64,000 nucleotides of DNA. Origin: Anodontia alba (Eukaryota; Mollusca; Bivalvia; Lucinida; Lucinidae). This document shows, in pieces, positions 45,701 through 55,478 of this stretch. Every line of letters begins with the position of its first letter. Position 1 is the stretch's first letter. Position numbers and translations under genes: made by a program. The stretch lies in assembly GCA_964016985.1 (NCBI GenBank), contig OZ024835.1:62828828-62892827 (forward strand), given 5' to 3'. A model generated the notes under the pieces. That model saw only the letters and a list, made by a program, of their open reading frames with translations. It ran no database searches and had not been told where the DNA came from.

Positions 45701-46375
45701 TATTACCATTAGAATCACTGACAGATAATTTCTGTAGTTCAGTAAATATTTAATTTATTATCAACAGTCAATAGATATACTACATAAGCATTAACATTTC
45801 GAGTTTCTTGTCTTAGTAGTGGACATAATGGTAAATCTTGCTTGTGTTAGCTGTGGACATAATGGTAAATAGATACAGCTCCTGATATAGCAGGAAAAAC
45901 TTTGACGTGCCTAATTTGTATTTAAAAAAAAATAATTCCAGTATCTTTTGTAGGATTGAATAACTCGATGAATAAGTAGCCCAGCCGCTGATGCTATATC
46001 AGTTTCCAAAGAGATCTGCCCGTGTCTACAACTAAAAGTGTTTTTGTTTTTTTCAAAACGACTGAGTTTCTAGCTAACTTGGTCATGTGACAAGGATCAC
46101 TTGACACAGTGCCAATGCTTCCATAGATCACCTGAGACCATCGGCTCCAGAACAATTTTACAGTAGCATTTGGAAGAATGGCTTAACTGATATGGCAGCC
46201 CACACAATTTATCGTTTGTATCTGTACAGCGCCCGTGAAAATAGTTTTCATATATATAAAATAGTTGCATAAGGAAATGTAAGAACAAATGCTGACACGC
46301 TAAAGAAAGGCTTTAGTAGTGCTATAGATAAAAGTTGATCAAGACTGGCCAGCTGCACTGAGGGATATTAAAGTT
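45701..46375. other. Non-coding, nothing recognised
   Basis: No supported gene. One short direct duplication (GGACATAATGGTAAAT) near 45832 and 45858. Confidence 0.35.
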
Positions 46376-46600
46376 TTGAAATGTTTATGCTCAAAGCAAG
46401 GTAACTTTATAGCCAATGGTCTGATTTGTCATGATATAAAAAATGTCCGAGATTTTATGGGCTGTCCGCGTTACCTGCATAACTTAAGCAAACCTGATTT
46501 AAAATGAAGTCACTTTTCTGTTAACACTTTTTTCTCGATTATAAGACTATGGGAGTTATCTGATGAAATAGAAACCAGAGATTTGGTTTAAACAATATTT
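46376..46600 (+). repeat. Dispersed repeat also at 58060-58270
   Basis: ATGCTCAAAGCAAGGTAACT and GGGAGTTATCTGATGAAAT...GAAACCAGAG recur diverged near 58065, 58205 and 58320. Confidence 0.5.
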
Positions 46601-46935
46601 ATTGATTTCCAATAAAGTGCATACATAGAACATAATTCATACAAGGATATATAGGATTTGACAGTAAGCGATACGTTCATATGAAAGTCATTTCCTATGA
46701 TCACAAGATGTTCTACCAATATGTGAATGGCAAAATTAGTTCAAAGAAAATATCAATGTCTACCAAAATAGCATGAATGAGAGAGAGAGAGAGAGAGATG
46801 ACCAACTTCCCCTTATTTCAACGAAGGAAATAAATGGGATGATTTGAGATCTTAAGTGGGGTAAAAACGTCCAGATTTAATAATACATACCTGTACTTGT
46901 AAAAAGAGAGATTCATTGCCATGTTCTGAGAGATT

Positions 46936-46951
46936 TTCTTTGCCGTACAAG
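46936..46951 (+). repeat. Target-site duplication, left, of I-like LINE 1
   Basis: TTCTTTGCCGTACAAG, repeated exactly at 51536-51551. Confidence 0.9.
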
Positions 46952-47018
46952 CTCGACAAAAGGTAGAAAAACCAGTTAGCACGAGTTATGCCAGCGTGCT
47001 CAAACGCAAACAGATCCT

Positions 47019-47342
47019 GTGATTATTACAACTTTCACAGACACAAATACAAACGGCAAAGACAGTGACAAAAACATTACAGTTACGACATCACAAAAAA
47101 CAGAAAAAATATTGAAACCAGGAACAATCGACATGATTAAAAGAGATATGGCACGTGATCGTCAAAGACAGAGAACTCAAACTGTACGTAAAGATAGAAC
47201 AGCGGTTGATGGAAAACTGACCAAAGCATCAGATAATCCGTTTAGCGTTTTGGAGGACATGGAGGATGATGATTCTGTGATCTTTTCAGAATCCCCTCCA
47301 GGTGTTCCAAAAGGTACAATTATTCGTATTAACCCAGTCTGA
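47019..47342 (+). pseudogene. ORF1 (gag-like) C-terminal remnant
   Basis: Last ~107 codons of the LINE's first ORF: charged, low-complexity, ending PPGVPKGTIIRINPV. Just upstream, another frame reads VSTSYASVLKRKQ, so a frameshift separates it from more ORF1. No zinc knuckle survives. It ends 29 bp before the ORF2 start. Confidence 0.6.
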
Positions 47343-47371
47343 TAACACTATCATCCATCTGATAAATAACC

Positions 47372-48394
47372 ATGGTATTTAAACATAAAATAATACAGTG
47401 GAATTGTCGAGGTCTTAAGGCAAATTACAATGAGTTATTACTTCTTTTAACTCTTCTAAGACCATCTGTGTCTTGCTTGCAAGAAACGCATCTGAAACCG
47501 GATGAAAACGTAGATATCAAAGATTTCCATACATATAATTATGTTTATTCATGTGGTCAACGACCATCTGGTGGAAGCTCTATTTTAGTAAAATCTTCTA
47601 TTCCACATAGAGAAATTAAACTTAAGACAGAAATTCAAGCTGATGCAGTTTCAGTTTCCTTGGATAAGGAGACCACTATTTGTTCTGTTTATATTCCTCC
47701 ATCTTTTTCACTAAAGACAGAACAGTTGGAATCGTTGCTTAAGCAGCTACCTTCGCCTTACATATTAGTAGGTGACTTTAACGGTCATAATATCCTATGG
47801 GGGTGTAAAAATAATAATAACAGAGGTGAAGTGCTTGAGAATTTTATTGCTAAAAATGATTTATGTTTAATGAATGATAAATCTCAAACATATCTTCATC
47901 CTGCAACAGGTCATTTCTCTTCTTTAGATCTATCCTTGTGCCACCCGTCCCTACTGCTTGACTATGATTGGTCAGTTTGTGACGATCAACATGGAAGTGA
48001 TCACTTCCCAGTATTGATGGAAAGTGTCATTTGTGCAGACGATGACCATAACCCAAAATGGAAACTAAATAAAGCTAACTGGGAGTTGTTTCATACCATG
48101 TGTGATAACGAACTGTCAGTAGAGCATTTCAGTAACTCATCTGATATTGTTGCTGATTTTACTGCATCACTTATTAATATTTCTAATAAATGTATTCCTA
48201 AGACCTCTTATTATCCAAAGAAAAGCAAACCATGGTTTAATGATGACTGTAAAGAAGCTATTAAACAACGAAAAGAAGCATTATTGAAATTCTGCAAGAA
48301 TCCATCAAAAGAGAAATTAAATGATATAAAAGTATTTAGAGCAAAAGCTCGTAGAACTGTAAGAGCCTCAAAAAGAAAATCTTGGAGATCTTAA
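47372..48394 (+). pseudogene. LINE endonuclease (ORF2 N-terminal part)
   Basis: Apurinic-type endonuclease that nicks target DNA for target-primed reverse transcription. Visible active-site motifs: QWNCRG (Asn11), CLQETH (Glu38), VGDFNGHN (Asp135 and Asn137) and GSDHFPV (Asp210, His211). All key residues are present. The frame ends at an in-frame TAA (48392-48394); the same frame continues at once as ISKISNRTPVKKVWDM into the RT, so this is a point nonsense mutation in a formerly continuous ORF2. Start chosen at the ATG before VFKHKIIQWNCRG. Confidence 0.85.
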
Positions 48395-49924
48395 ATTTCT
48401 AAAATAAGTAATAGAACACCAGTTAAAAAGGTTTGGGATATGGTACGAAAAATATCTGGTAAATTTAAACCACCCAATTATACTCATCATAATATTGACG
48501 ATGAAGAAAAAGTTTCTACAAAGAAAGACATTGCTGATACTCTAGGAAGTACATTTATGAGAAACTCATCATCAAGAAATTATTCAAATAAATTCCAAAC
48601 TATCAAAAAAGAACAAGAAAAACGAAAACTTAATTTCAAATCGCCTAACAATGAGAACTATAACAATCCTTTTAATCTCTCTGAACTCGTTGAAGCCATC
48701 GAAAAGTCCCATGATACCGCTACAGGTCCAGATGATATTCATTATCAGATGTTGAAACATCTTCCAAAAAGATCACTTCAAACTCTTTTGAATATTTTTA
48801 ATAATATTTGGGAAACAGGGGAGTACCCAGAAACTTGGCGTTTAGCTACAATAATACCAATTCCCAAACCTGGAAAAGATCATGCAGAACCCAAAAATTA
48901 TCGACCAATAGCTCTTACAAGTTGTCTGGGTAAAACGTTAGAAAGAATGATAAATAAACGATTAGTTTGGTACTTAGAATCCAATAAACTTACATCTGAA
49001 TATCAGTCGGGCTTCCGAACTGAACGTAGTACCAATGACAATTTGATCAGACTGGAAACATTTATTCGTAATGCTTTTATTAAAAAGGAACATGTTGTAG
49101 CAATATTTTTCGACTTGGAAAAAGCCTATGATACTATGCTACTATGCGCTACTATAACTTTGTGGCGCTATGGTATATTAAAGGACTTACATGATAGCGG
49201 ATTAAAAGGACGTCTACCCAGCTTCATTCAAAGTTTTCTTGAAGACCGTACTATACAGGTGCGAGTTGGATCTACCCTGTCTGACCTTTATGATCAAGAA
49301 CAGGGTGTTCCTCAAGGCAGCATTCTTTCAACTACATTATTCAACATCAAAATTAATAATATCGTGAAATGTTTAGATGACAAAACAGATTGCTCTTTAT
49401 ACGTTGATGATTTTTGTATATGTTATCGGTCAAAAAACATGCGAACTGTAGAAAGGAAATTACAGCAAAATTTAACTAGAATAGAAGACTGGGCTACAAA
49501 TAACGGATTCAAATTTTCCAAGTCAAAAACTCAATGCGTTCATTTCTGTCATCTTCGAAAGAAACACGACCATCCAGATCTATACTTATACGGATCTCAA
49601 ATTCCAGTTGTCGAAGAAGTCAAATTTCTTGGGGTTACATTTGATCGAAAACTATCTTTCTTACCCCATATCAAATATCTTAAAGCTAAATGTTTGAAAG
49701 CTCTTAATCTGTTAAAAGTTTTAGCACATACAAGTTGGGGAGCTGATCGTGTTACCTTGTTAAATCTTTATCGCTCCTTAATCAGATCCAAACTGGATTA
49801 TGGTTCGGTTGTGTATGGTTCTGCCAGAAAGTCCTATTTACAAAAGTTAGATACGATTATCACCAAGGACTTCGTCTGGCTCTGGGAGCTTTTCAAACTT
49901 CTCCGGTTACAAGTCTTTATGTAG
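48395..49924 (+). pseudogene. LINE reverse transcriptase (ORF2 middle part)
   Basis: Same frame as the endonuclease. Motifs: ATGPDDIHYQMLKH, IIPIPKPGKD, NYRPIALTSCLGKTLERM, FFDLEKAYDT, EQGVPQGSILS and the catalytic SLYVDDF (about residues 319-325 of the frame from 48440), then KFLGVTFDRKLSF. The polymerase aspartates are intact. After AYDT there is an apparent insertion of about 8-9 residues (MLLCATITL) before WRYGIL. A one-base deletion near 49859 shifts the frame and ends it at 49924; the other frame continues to RNase H. The last third is duplicated in tandem. Confidence 0.85.
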
Positions 49925-50267
49925 AAGCAGATCTCAAATTCCAGTTGTCGAAGAAGTCAAATTTCTTGGGGTTACATTTGATCGAAAACTATCTTTCTTA
50001 CCCCATATCAAATATCTTAAAGCTAAATGTTTGAAAGCTCTTAATCTGTTAAAAGTTTTAGCACATACAAGTTGGGGAGCTGATCGTGTTACCTTGTTAA
50101 ATCTTTATCGCTCCTTAATCAGATCCAAACTGGATTATGGTTCGGTTGTGTATGGTTCTGCCAGAAAGTCCTATTTACAAAAGTTAGATACGATTATCAC
50201 CAAGGACTTCGTCTGGCTCTGGGAGCTTTTCAAACTTCTCCGGTTACAAGTCTTTATGTAGAAGCAG
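49594..50267 (+). repeat. 337-bp direct tandem duplication within the RT
   Basis: 49594-49930 and 49931-50267 read identically, sharing ATCTCAAATTCCAG at their starts and GTAGAAGCAG at their ends. Both copies carry the frameshifting deletion. 337 is not a multiple of three, so the duplication breaks the frame again. Either a young duplication or an assembly error. Confidence 0.95.
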
Positions 50268-50278
50268 ATGAACCATCC

Positions 50279-51300
50279 TTGGCATTACGCAGAGAAAAAC
50301 TTGCTCTCCAATACGCTATCAGACTTGCTGCTAATCCGAATAACCCTGCTTCCAAAACTACCTACCCGTCACAATTTTCAGATTTATACGAAAGCAAACC
50401 TCACGCCATTAAGCCTTTTGGATTACGTATATTACCATTATTAGAAGGCTCAAAAATACATCCTAAAAACATACAAGAACATGATATGGCCACCCTACCA
50501 TCTTGGTGCATTAAGAAACCCACAGTTTTATTTGAGTCGGAATCAAATCCATGTATTCTAAAACAAAACTTTCAAGAATTACAGTCACGTTTTTCTGATT
50601 ATCAACATATCTTTACTGATGGCTCAAAAGATGATGATAAAGTTGGCTGTGCATACGTATCTAAAGATGCTCAACAAACCTTGCGTCTTCCAGATGGTTC
50701 ATCTATTCTCACTGCAGAAGTTGGCTTTGGATTATATAACCACCTGCAGGCTTAAAAAATTTGTTGTTTTTTCGGATTCACTTTCTGTTCTTAAAGCACT
50801 TAATCACACGTCGTCAAAAAATCATCAAATTCAAAAAATTATTGAGAAGATTCATGAAATATCAAAGTCGAAAGAAATTATATTATGTTGGCTCCCAAGT
50901 CATATCGGTATTTCTGGCAATGAGTCTGCTGACAGAAAAGCTAAAGAATCGCTTAGTCAAATTCCTTCAGATTTTAAGATTCCTTTTAACAATTTTAAAC
51001 CATTTATCAACAAGTACATTTTGTCGAAATGGCAAACCTCATGGAACGGTGCAGTTTTTAACAAACTTCATGCTATTGAACCTAATATAAGCAAAAAAAG
51101 CTACATACCTCGATTGTCCAGAAAAGAAGATGTGGTGTTGACCCGGTTACGTATTGGGCATACCAGATTGACACATTCCTATCTTCTTCAATGTGAAGAA
51201 CAACCAGTATGTATAGGTTGTAACGAACCCCTTACTGTCAAACATATCCTCGTTGATTGCGTTGACTTTTCACAAACAAGAAATATGTTAATAATTTGAG
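50279..51300 (+). pseudogene. LINE RNase H and C-terminal region
   Basis: 50279-50755 and 50619-51299 are two frames of one domain, separated by a one-base frameshift near 50721. RNase H motifs: IFTDGSKDDD (first Asp), ILTAEV (Glu), FSDSLSVLKAL (second Asp), CWLPSHIGI and NESADRKAKE (His/Asp block). The C-terminal part has RLRIGHTRLTHSYLL and a CxxC-type CIGCNEPLTVKHILVDC. The frame ends after a 13-bp tandem duplication (GTTAATAATTTGA) near 51287-51312; beyond it another frame reads QDVPVDNIILFLK to a stop near 51390. Confidence 0.8.
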
Positions 51301-51535
51301 TTAATAATTTGAAACAAGTTTTTCAAGATGTGCCTGTTGATAATATTATATTGTTTTTAAAAATGATTCGTTTATACAACAAAATTTAATCATACAGATT
51401 TTTAATTTTCTTTATTCTTCTCTTACTAATCTCAGCAACATATTAATTTAAAGACGTTATCTGTAACTACCTGTTTGACGCAAATGACCCGCAACATGGG
51501 TTGACGCGTCGTTAAGCATAAAATCATCATCATCA

Positions 51536-51551
51536 TTCTTTGCCGTACAAG
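51536..51551 (+). repeat. Target-site duplication, right, of I-like LINE 1
   Basis: Exact repeat of 46936-46951. The CR1-like coding sequence is continuous across the removed insert. Confidence 0.9.
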
Positions 51552-52519
51552 AGGTCGTTTGTTGAGTAATTTTGAAGATTGTGTAATAGGTATCTGTTTC
51601 TGTGGTTTGCGTATTTAGGGCAAGTAAAAAGGTAGTGGTAGTTACTCTCAAATCCTCTGCAGGAACAGGATGGACTTTCAATCATGTTTTTCTTGTATAA
51701 ATGTGAGTTCAACGAACTACATTCAAGTCTAAGGCGTGCATGCAATACTTGTCCCATACGCGTACTCAGCTGAACTATCCCGGTGGCTTTCTTAGGTTCT
51801 TGTTCAGGCAGTATTTGAAAGCTGCTACGTTCGGTGCAGATTTAATTTCATCAGAGAGAGAATTCCATGCTCTAATAGTGGAAGCGAAAAAGGAGTTATA
51901 ATAAAGGTATGAACTGGCATGAATTGTTTGAATATGATCAGCATTTTTCAGAGCATAAGTGGAAGCCTCTTGGACTAACGGGGGAACAAGCTCACGTAAA
52001 TATTCAGGAGTTAGTCCATTTATTGTTTTATAGAAATAACTAGTTTATGTTTGTCTCTACTGCTTTGTAATGACTCCCATCCTAAGTCTGCAAGGAGTTT
52101 GTCTCTACTGCATAACTTTGTAGCGCCTGTAATTGTTCTTGCAGCCTCAATATGAATGGCGTCTAACTTCTTTTTCATTTCACTTGATGAGTTATCCCAG
52201 ACTTAGTCACAATACTCTAGTAATGGTCGGATAAAGGAGACGTACATACGTTCTAGGGAGTTTCTGCTTACTCTAAATTTGAGAGCTCGCATTAGATTTA
52301 GTCTTATCTATGCTTTTTCGAAAATGGTACCAATATGATCAGGCCAAAGACAAGAACTGGAGAAAGTTATTCCTAAGTGTTTGTGTGTTTGAGTTTCGTT
52401 AATTTGTGTGTTATTCATAAACAGTGGCGGATGAATAGGTTTGTTAACTTTCCTGGATATGGCCATAGACAAAGTCTTCGCTGCATTAAAGTTTACGAGC
52501 TAGAAGTCTGCCCAGTCAC
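51552..52519 (-). pseudogene. CR1/L2-like ORF2 C-terminal region
   Basis: Minus-strand frames show SRKVNKPIHPPLFMNN, HKHLGITFSSSC, MYVSFIRPLLEYCD, GATKLCSRDKLLADLGWESL and (51533-51757) SPSCSCRGFESNYHYLFTC. These are the thumb and C-terminal segments after the RT core. Several stops and shifts. The region stops at the I-like LINE and resumes at 46935. Confidence 0.7.
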
Positions 52520-53270
52520 TTATATGTTATGCAAGTCACCGTTGAGTATCATAGCCGCTGTGTTTGGCGTTTCGACGACAATGTACAAACTTGTATCGTC
52601 AGCAAAGAGGCGGATTGATGCACCAATATTTTTAACTATATCATTTATGAATATAAGAAATAGTAATGGTCCAAGAATAGAACCTTGAGGAACTCCTGCA
52701 AAGATGAATTCCCATTCTGAAGATTGGCCGTTAGTCACTACGCGTTGTCTACGATTTGACAGGTAGCTAGCGAACCATTCCGTTACTTTTTCTGAACAAC
52801 CAGTGGCTCTTAGTTTATGAAGAAGACCTCTGTGCCAGACCCTGTCAAAGGCTTTACTTATATCGCAAAATACTACTCTGATTTCTTTGCCATTGTCAGT
52901 TGCTTCGCAAAAGTTATGATATGTGTGAAGTAACTGGTACGTAGTTGAGTCGCCTTGGATGTAACCGGATTGTAGTGGCGTTAGTATGCGATGCTCTATA
53001 GCGTAATTGTAAAGACGTTCGTGAACACATATTTCCATTGGCTTACCAACACATCTTAAAAGTGTTATTGGACAATAATTAGAATGAGCTAATTTGTCAT
53101 CTTTTTTATATATGGGTATGACGTTACCGTCCTTCCATGGCGAAGGGAAGTAGCATTTGTCAGTAGAACCATTAAAGACAATTGAAAGCGGTTTATCAAG
53201 TATGTCAGCCCCTTCTCTAAGAAGTCGAGGACTGATTATGTCTGGACCACAAGATTTAGAAACGTTTAGG
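52520..53270 (-). pseudogene. CR1/L2-like reverse transcriptase core
   Basis: 52520-53038 reads RILTPLQSGYIQGDSTTYQL, VVFCDISKAFDRVWHRGLLH, AGVPQGSILGPLLFLIFIND and the catalytic box LFADDTSLY. The polymerase acids are present. It is open for 172 codons but flanked by lesions. Upstream, 53040-53270 on the minus strand holds the N-terminal part of the RT in other frames. The FADD catalytic box separates it from the YVDD of the I-like LINEs next door. Confidence 0.85.
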
Positions 53271-53273
53271 TTT

Positions 53274-53543
53274 CTAAGGACATCTCTGACGTCTTGACGA
53301 GTGATTTGAATAACGTAAAAACTTCAGTAGGACAATAGTCGGACAATGATATCTTATTTGATTTAGAATGAAGATATCTATGACACCATTCGTTAAGACG
53401 TGTGTTTTGTTGCGAGCAAGGATTAAATCTATCAATGACGACGAATTTTCTGTGTAATGTGTATCCTCAGTTTTTAGTTGTGTGAGGCTGTATTCCTGTA
53501 TTAGTTCAGTCATTTTGTTAACATTATTATTCTGAAGGTTGTA
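53274..53543 (-). pseudogene. CR1/L2-like endonuclease, C-terminal part
   Basis: 53274-53513 has MTELIQEYSLTQLKTEDTHY and SSSLIDLILARNKTHV, the end of an apurinic-type endonuclease. It is the continuation of 54216-54917 after removal of the I-like insertion 2. Confidence 0.7.
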
Positions 53544-53558
53544 ATTGACGTCGTTGAG
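53544..53558 (+). repeat. Target-site duplication, left, of I-like LINE 2
   Basis: ATTGACGTCGTTGAG, repeated exactly at 54384-54398. Confidence 0.9.
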
Positions 53559-54383
53559 CTATTGATATGGCTTTGGATTACGTTATGAATAACTCTTTAG
53601 AGAACAAATTCGTTATTTTCTCTGACTCCCTTTCTGTTTTGAAATCTCTAAATCATACATCTTCAAAAAATCCCAAAATCCAGAACGTGATAGAAAAACA
53701 TCACGAGCTATCAAAAACTAAGGAAATTTTGTTCTGTTGGCTCCCCAGCCATGTTGGCATAAAAGGTAACGAGGCTGCCGACGTAAAAGCAAAGGCCTCA
53801 CTCGATCTAGAAATTTCGAATTTTAAACTTCCATGTACAGATTTTAAATCTTTTATCAACAGGTACATCTTATCCAAATGGCAGCTGTCATGGGACAGAG
53901 CGACATTCAATAAACTACATGAAATAAATCCGGTTCTTGGTAAAAATAATATTTATCGGTCATTAAGGCGAGAAGTGGTTCTTACTCGTCTACGTATAGG
54001 TCATACTAGACTCACACATTCTTATCTACTCAAACGAAAAGATCAGCCATTTTGTATCAGCTGTAATGAACCTTTTACGGTAAAACACTTTCTGATCGAT
54101 TGCATTGAATTCTCTCATGTACGACGTCAATTCTTCCAAACAAATGACCTGAGATACTTATTTGAAAATGTACCAAATGATAGCATACTTATGTTTTTAA
54201 AACACATCAATCTTTTTAACAAAGTATAACTGCTTTAATTTTTAAATTCGTTCTAGTTTTACATTTTATGCATTTATGACTTATCATTATAATCGTTTCA
54301 CTACAGAACCATGTTAGTTCACCATTTTGACGCAAATGACCCTCATGGGTTGATGCGTCGTTAAACCTGAACTCATCATCATC
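53559..54383 (+). mobile_element. I/Nimb-like LINE copy 2, 3' end only
   Basis: A 5'-truncated insertion holding an open 220-codon frame (53567-54229) from inside RNase H (FSDSLSVLKSLNHTSSKN, LPSHVGIKGNEAADVKAKA) to the natural ORF2 end (FLKHINLFNKV). A 3' UTR and the tail GGGTTGATGCGTCGTTAAAC plus ATC repeats follow. It lacks the lesions of copy 1 in this region, so it shows the intact C-terminus. Inserted into the endonuclease of the CR1-like LINE. Confidence 0.9.
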
Positions 54384-54398
54384 ATTGACGTCGTTGAG
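54384..54398 (+). repeat. Target-site duplication, right, of I-like LINE 2
   Basis: Exact repeat of 53544-53558. Confidence 0.9.
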
Positions 54399-54866
54399 AA
54401 TAAAGATATCAATAATGTTTGTGTTGGCTCTGTCGATGCTTTCGCTGAGAAGATCGAAGTACGCTGCATTGTTGTTTGGAGGTCTGTCACACCCTTCTAT
54501 AAGAAGTTTCTTTGACTTAATGCTAAGTTCGATCCAAACTGCCTCTAGACCTTGCAGTTCAAGGTCACCTCGACGTTTACAGTAAATATTGTCTCGGACG
54601 TATATGACCACTCTTCCACCTGGTCGATCGCACCGGTCTCTTCTAAAAGGGGAATGAAAATTTGTTAAGCCTATATTATTGCTCTTGATTTCCGCTTTCA
54701 ACCAGCTTTCAGAAAAGATAAGTAGATCATATGCTTCAGATTCCGCGGCAATAAGGTCAAGTTTCGGTAACAAACTTTGAATTTTGAGATGGAGTATACT
54801 AAGGTAATTCGTAAGCATTTCGAGAGAACCATTATGACTGGAGTTAATACTGTCTACGACAGAGTC

Positions 54867-54893
54867 CGGACCAGGGTTCGGTTCAACGTCACC
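54867..54893 (-). other. 2A-like ribosome-skipping motif GDVEPNPGP
   Basis: Nine codons encoding G-D-V-E-P-N-P-G-P, residues 9-17 of the frame starting at 54917. All invariant positions of the 2A consensus are met. In APE-type LINEs, 2A peptides occur at this position and can separate the N-terminal peptide from ORF2 during translation. Activity here is inferred. Confidence 0.8.
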
Positions 54894-54917
54894 GCTAAGT
54901 AGAACTAAAATAAACAT

Positions 54918-55230
54918 AAAGTTACTGTTAAGCTAAAGACAGAGAAGAAAAGATTGCGGCAAAATAATATATTTTTGTTTGATTTGGTTGTCGTGATACG
55001 AGTATAAGGAAATTTAATGTTTCTGTATGTTTCATTGGTGCGTTGTAGTGCCATGATAACGCTCATACATGCATCACGGTAATTGTAATGGTACATGTTG
55101 AAGAGTAGTACGACTATTAAGATATGAAATTGTTTGGAGAGTATTCTTTTCCTACATCCCAACCCTATAGTGTTTGTGACTACAATAAAGCCGCCAAGAC
55201 CGTCTGATTTAAAATCTCTAAGTTTCATGA
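54918..55230 (-). pseudogene. CR1/L2-like ORF2 N-terminal segment, frameshifted
   Basis: The frame 54905-55228 (MYHYNYRDACMSVIMALQRT, then TTTKSNKNILFCRNLFF) reaches the 2A region in a different frame, one base off. The basic, Asn/Thr-rich character fits the N-terminus seen before 2A in related LINEs. Confidence 0.45.
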
Positions 55231-55478
55231 TTAGGGATAATAAGTTAGGAACAAGTCAGCGGTCCTTACAGCTTGCTTGGAGTCTTCATAATCAAGAGAG
55301 GTACTTTGAGATGGTATAAATAAACATTTGAAAGGAGGGGAACGTAGTTGTCGGTCATGGGAGTAAAGATAGATACAAGAAAAAGAAAGTAAGAGAAAAA
55401 TAGTAAAGTGTTCATAAGAATACTGTGAGAATCCAAAGAAATAACCAACTGATAGGGACAAGCATGTCTTCAAGCACA
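55231..55478. other. 5' flank of the CR1-like LINE
   Basis: Possibly its 5' UTR. The overlapping minus-strand frames are not recognised. Confidence 0.3.

Larger units (their letters stand above)
46952..51535 (+). mobile_element. I/Nimb-like LINE copy 1, 5'-truncated, near-complete ORF2
   Basis: Bounded by a 16-bp target-site duplication. Contents in order: the end of ORF1 (47019-47342), apurinic-type endonuclease (47372-48394), reverse transcriptase (48440-49924, part repeated to 50267), RNase H (50279-51299), and a 3' UTR ending GGGTTGACGCGTCGTTAA and an ATC-rich tail. RNase H downstream of RT points to the I superfamily; Nimb-like is from memory. It inserted into the C-terminal coding part of the CR1-like LINE, in the opposite orientation. 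One nonsense codon, two frameshifts and a 337-bp duplication make it inactive. Confidence 0.85.
54384..54917 (-). pseudogene. CR1/L2-like ORF2 start: 2A-like peptide and endonuclease
   Basis: The frame 54216-54917 begins with a hydrophobic stretch FILVLLS followed at once by GDVEPNPGP, matching the 2A ribosome-skipping consensus D(V/I)ExNPGP. Endonuclease motifs follow: LLIFSESWL (Glu), RRDRCDRPGGRVVIYVRD, LEAVWIEL and EGCDRPPNNNAAYFDLL. It runs out into the I-like insertion at 54383; the endonuclease resumes at 53543. In relatives a short Asn/Thr/Arg-rich N-terminus precedes the 2A. Confidence 0.8.
46780..55230 (-). mobile_element. CR1/L2-like LINE, degraded, hosting two LINE insertions
   Basis: On the minus strand: a 5' part with a 2A-like peptide (54893), the endonuclease (to ~53280), the reverse transcriptase (52400-53270), and the C-terminal region (to 51552). 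This resumes past the first insertion at 46935, reading NLSEHGNESLFLQVQ and stopping near 46862. A (CT)n tract at 46778-46799 may be its 3' microsatellite tail. Removing the two plus-strand insertions restores one continuous element. Stops and frameshifts are numerous. The clade is from RT (FADDTSLY) and 2A-endonuclease layout. Confidence 0.7.
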
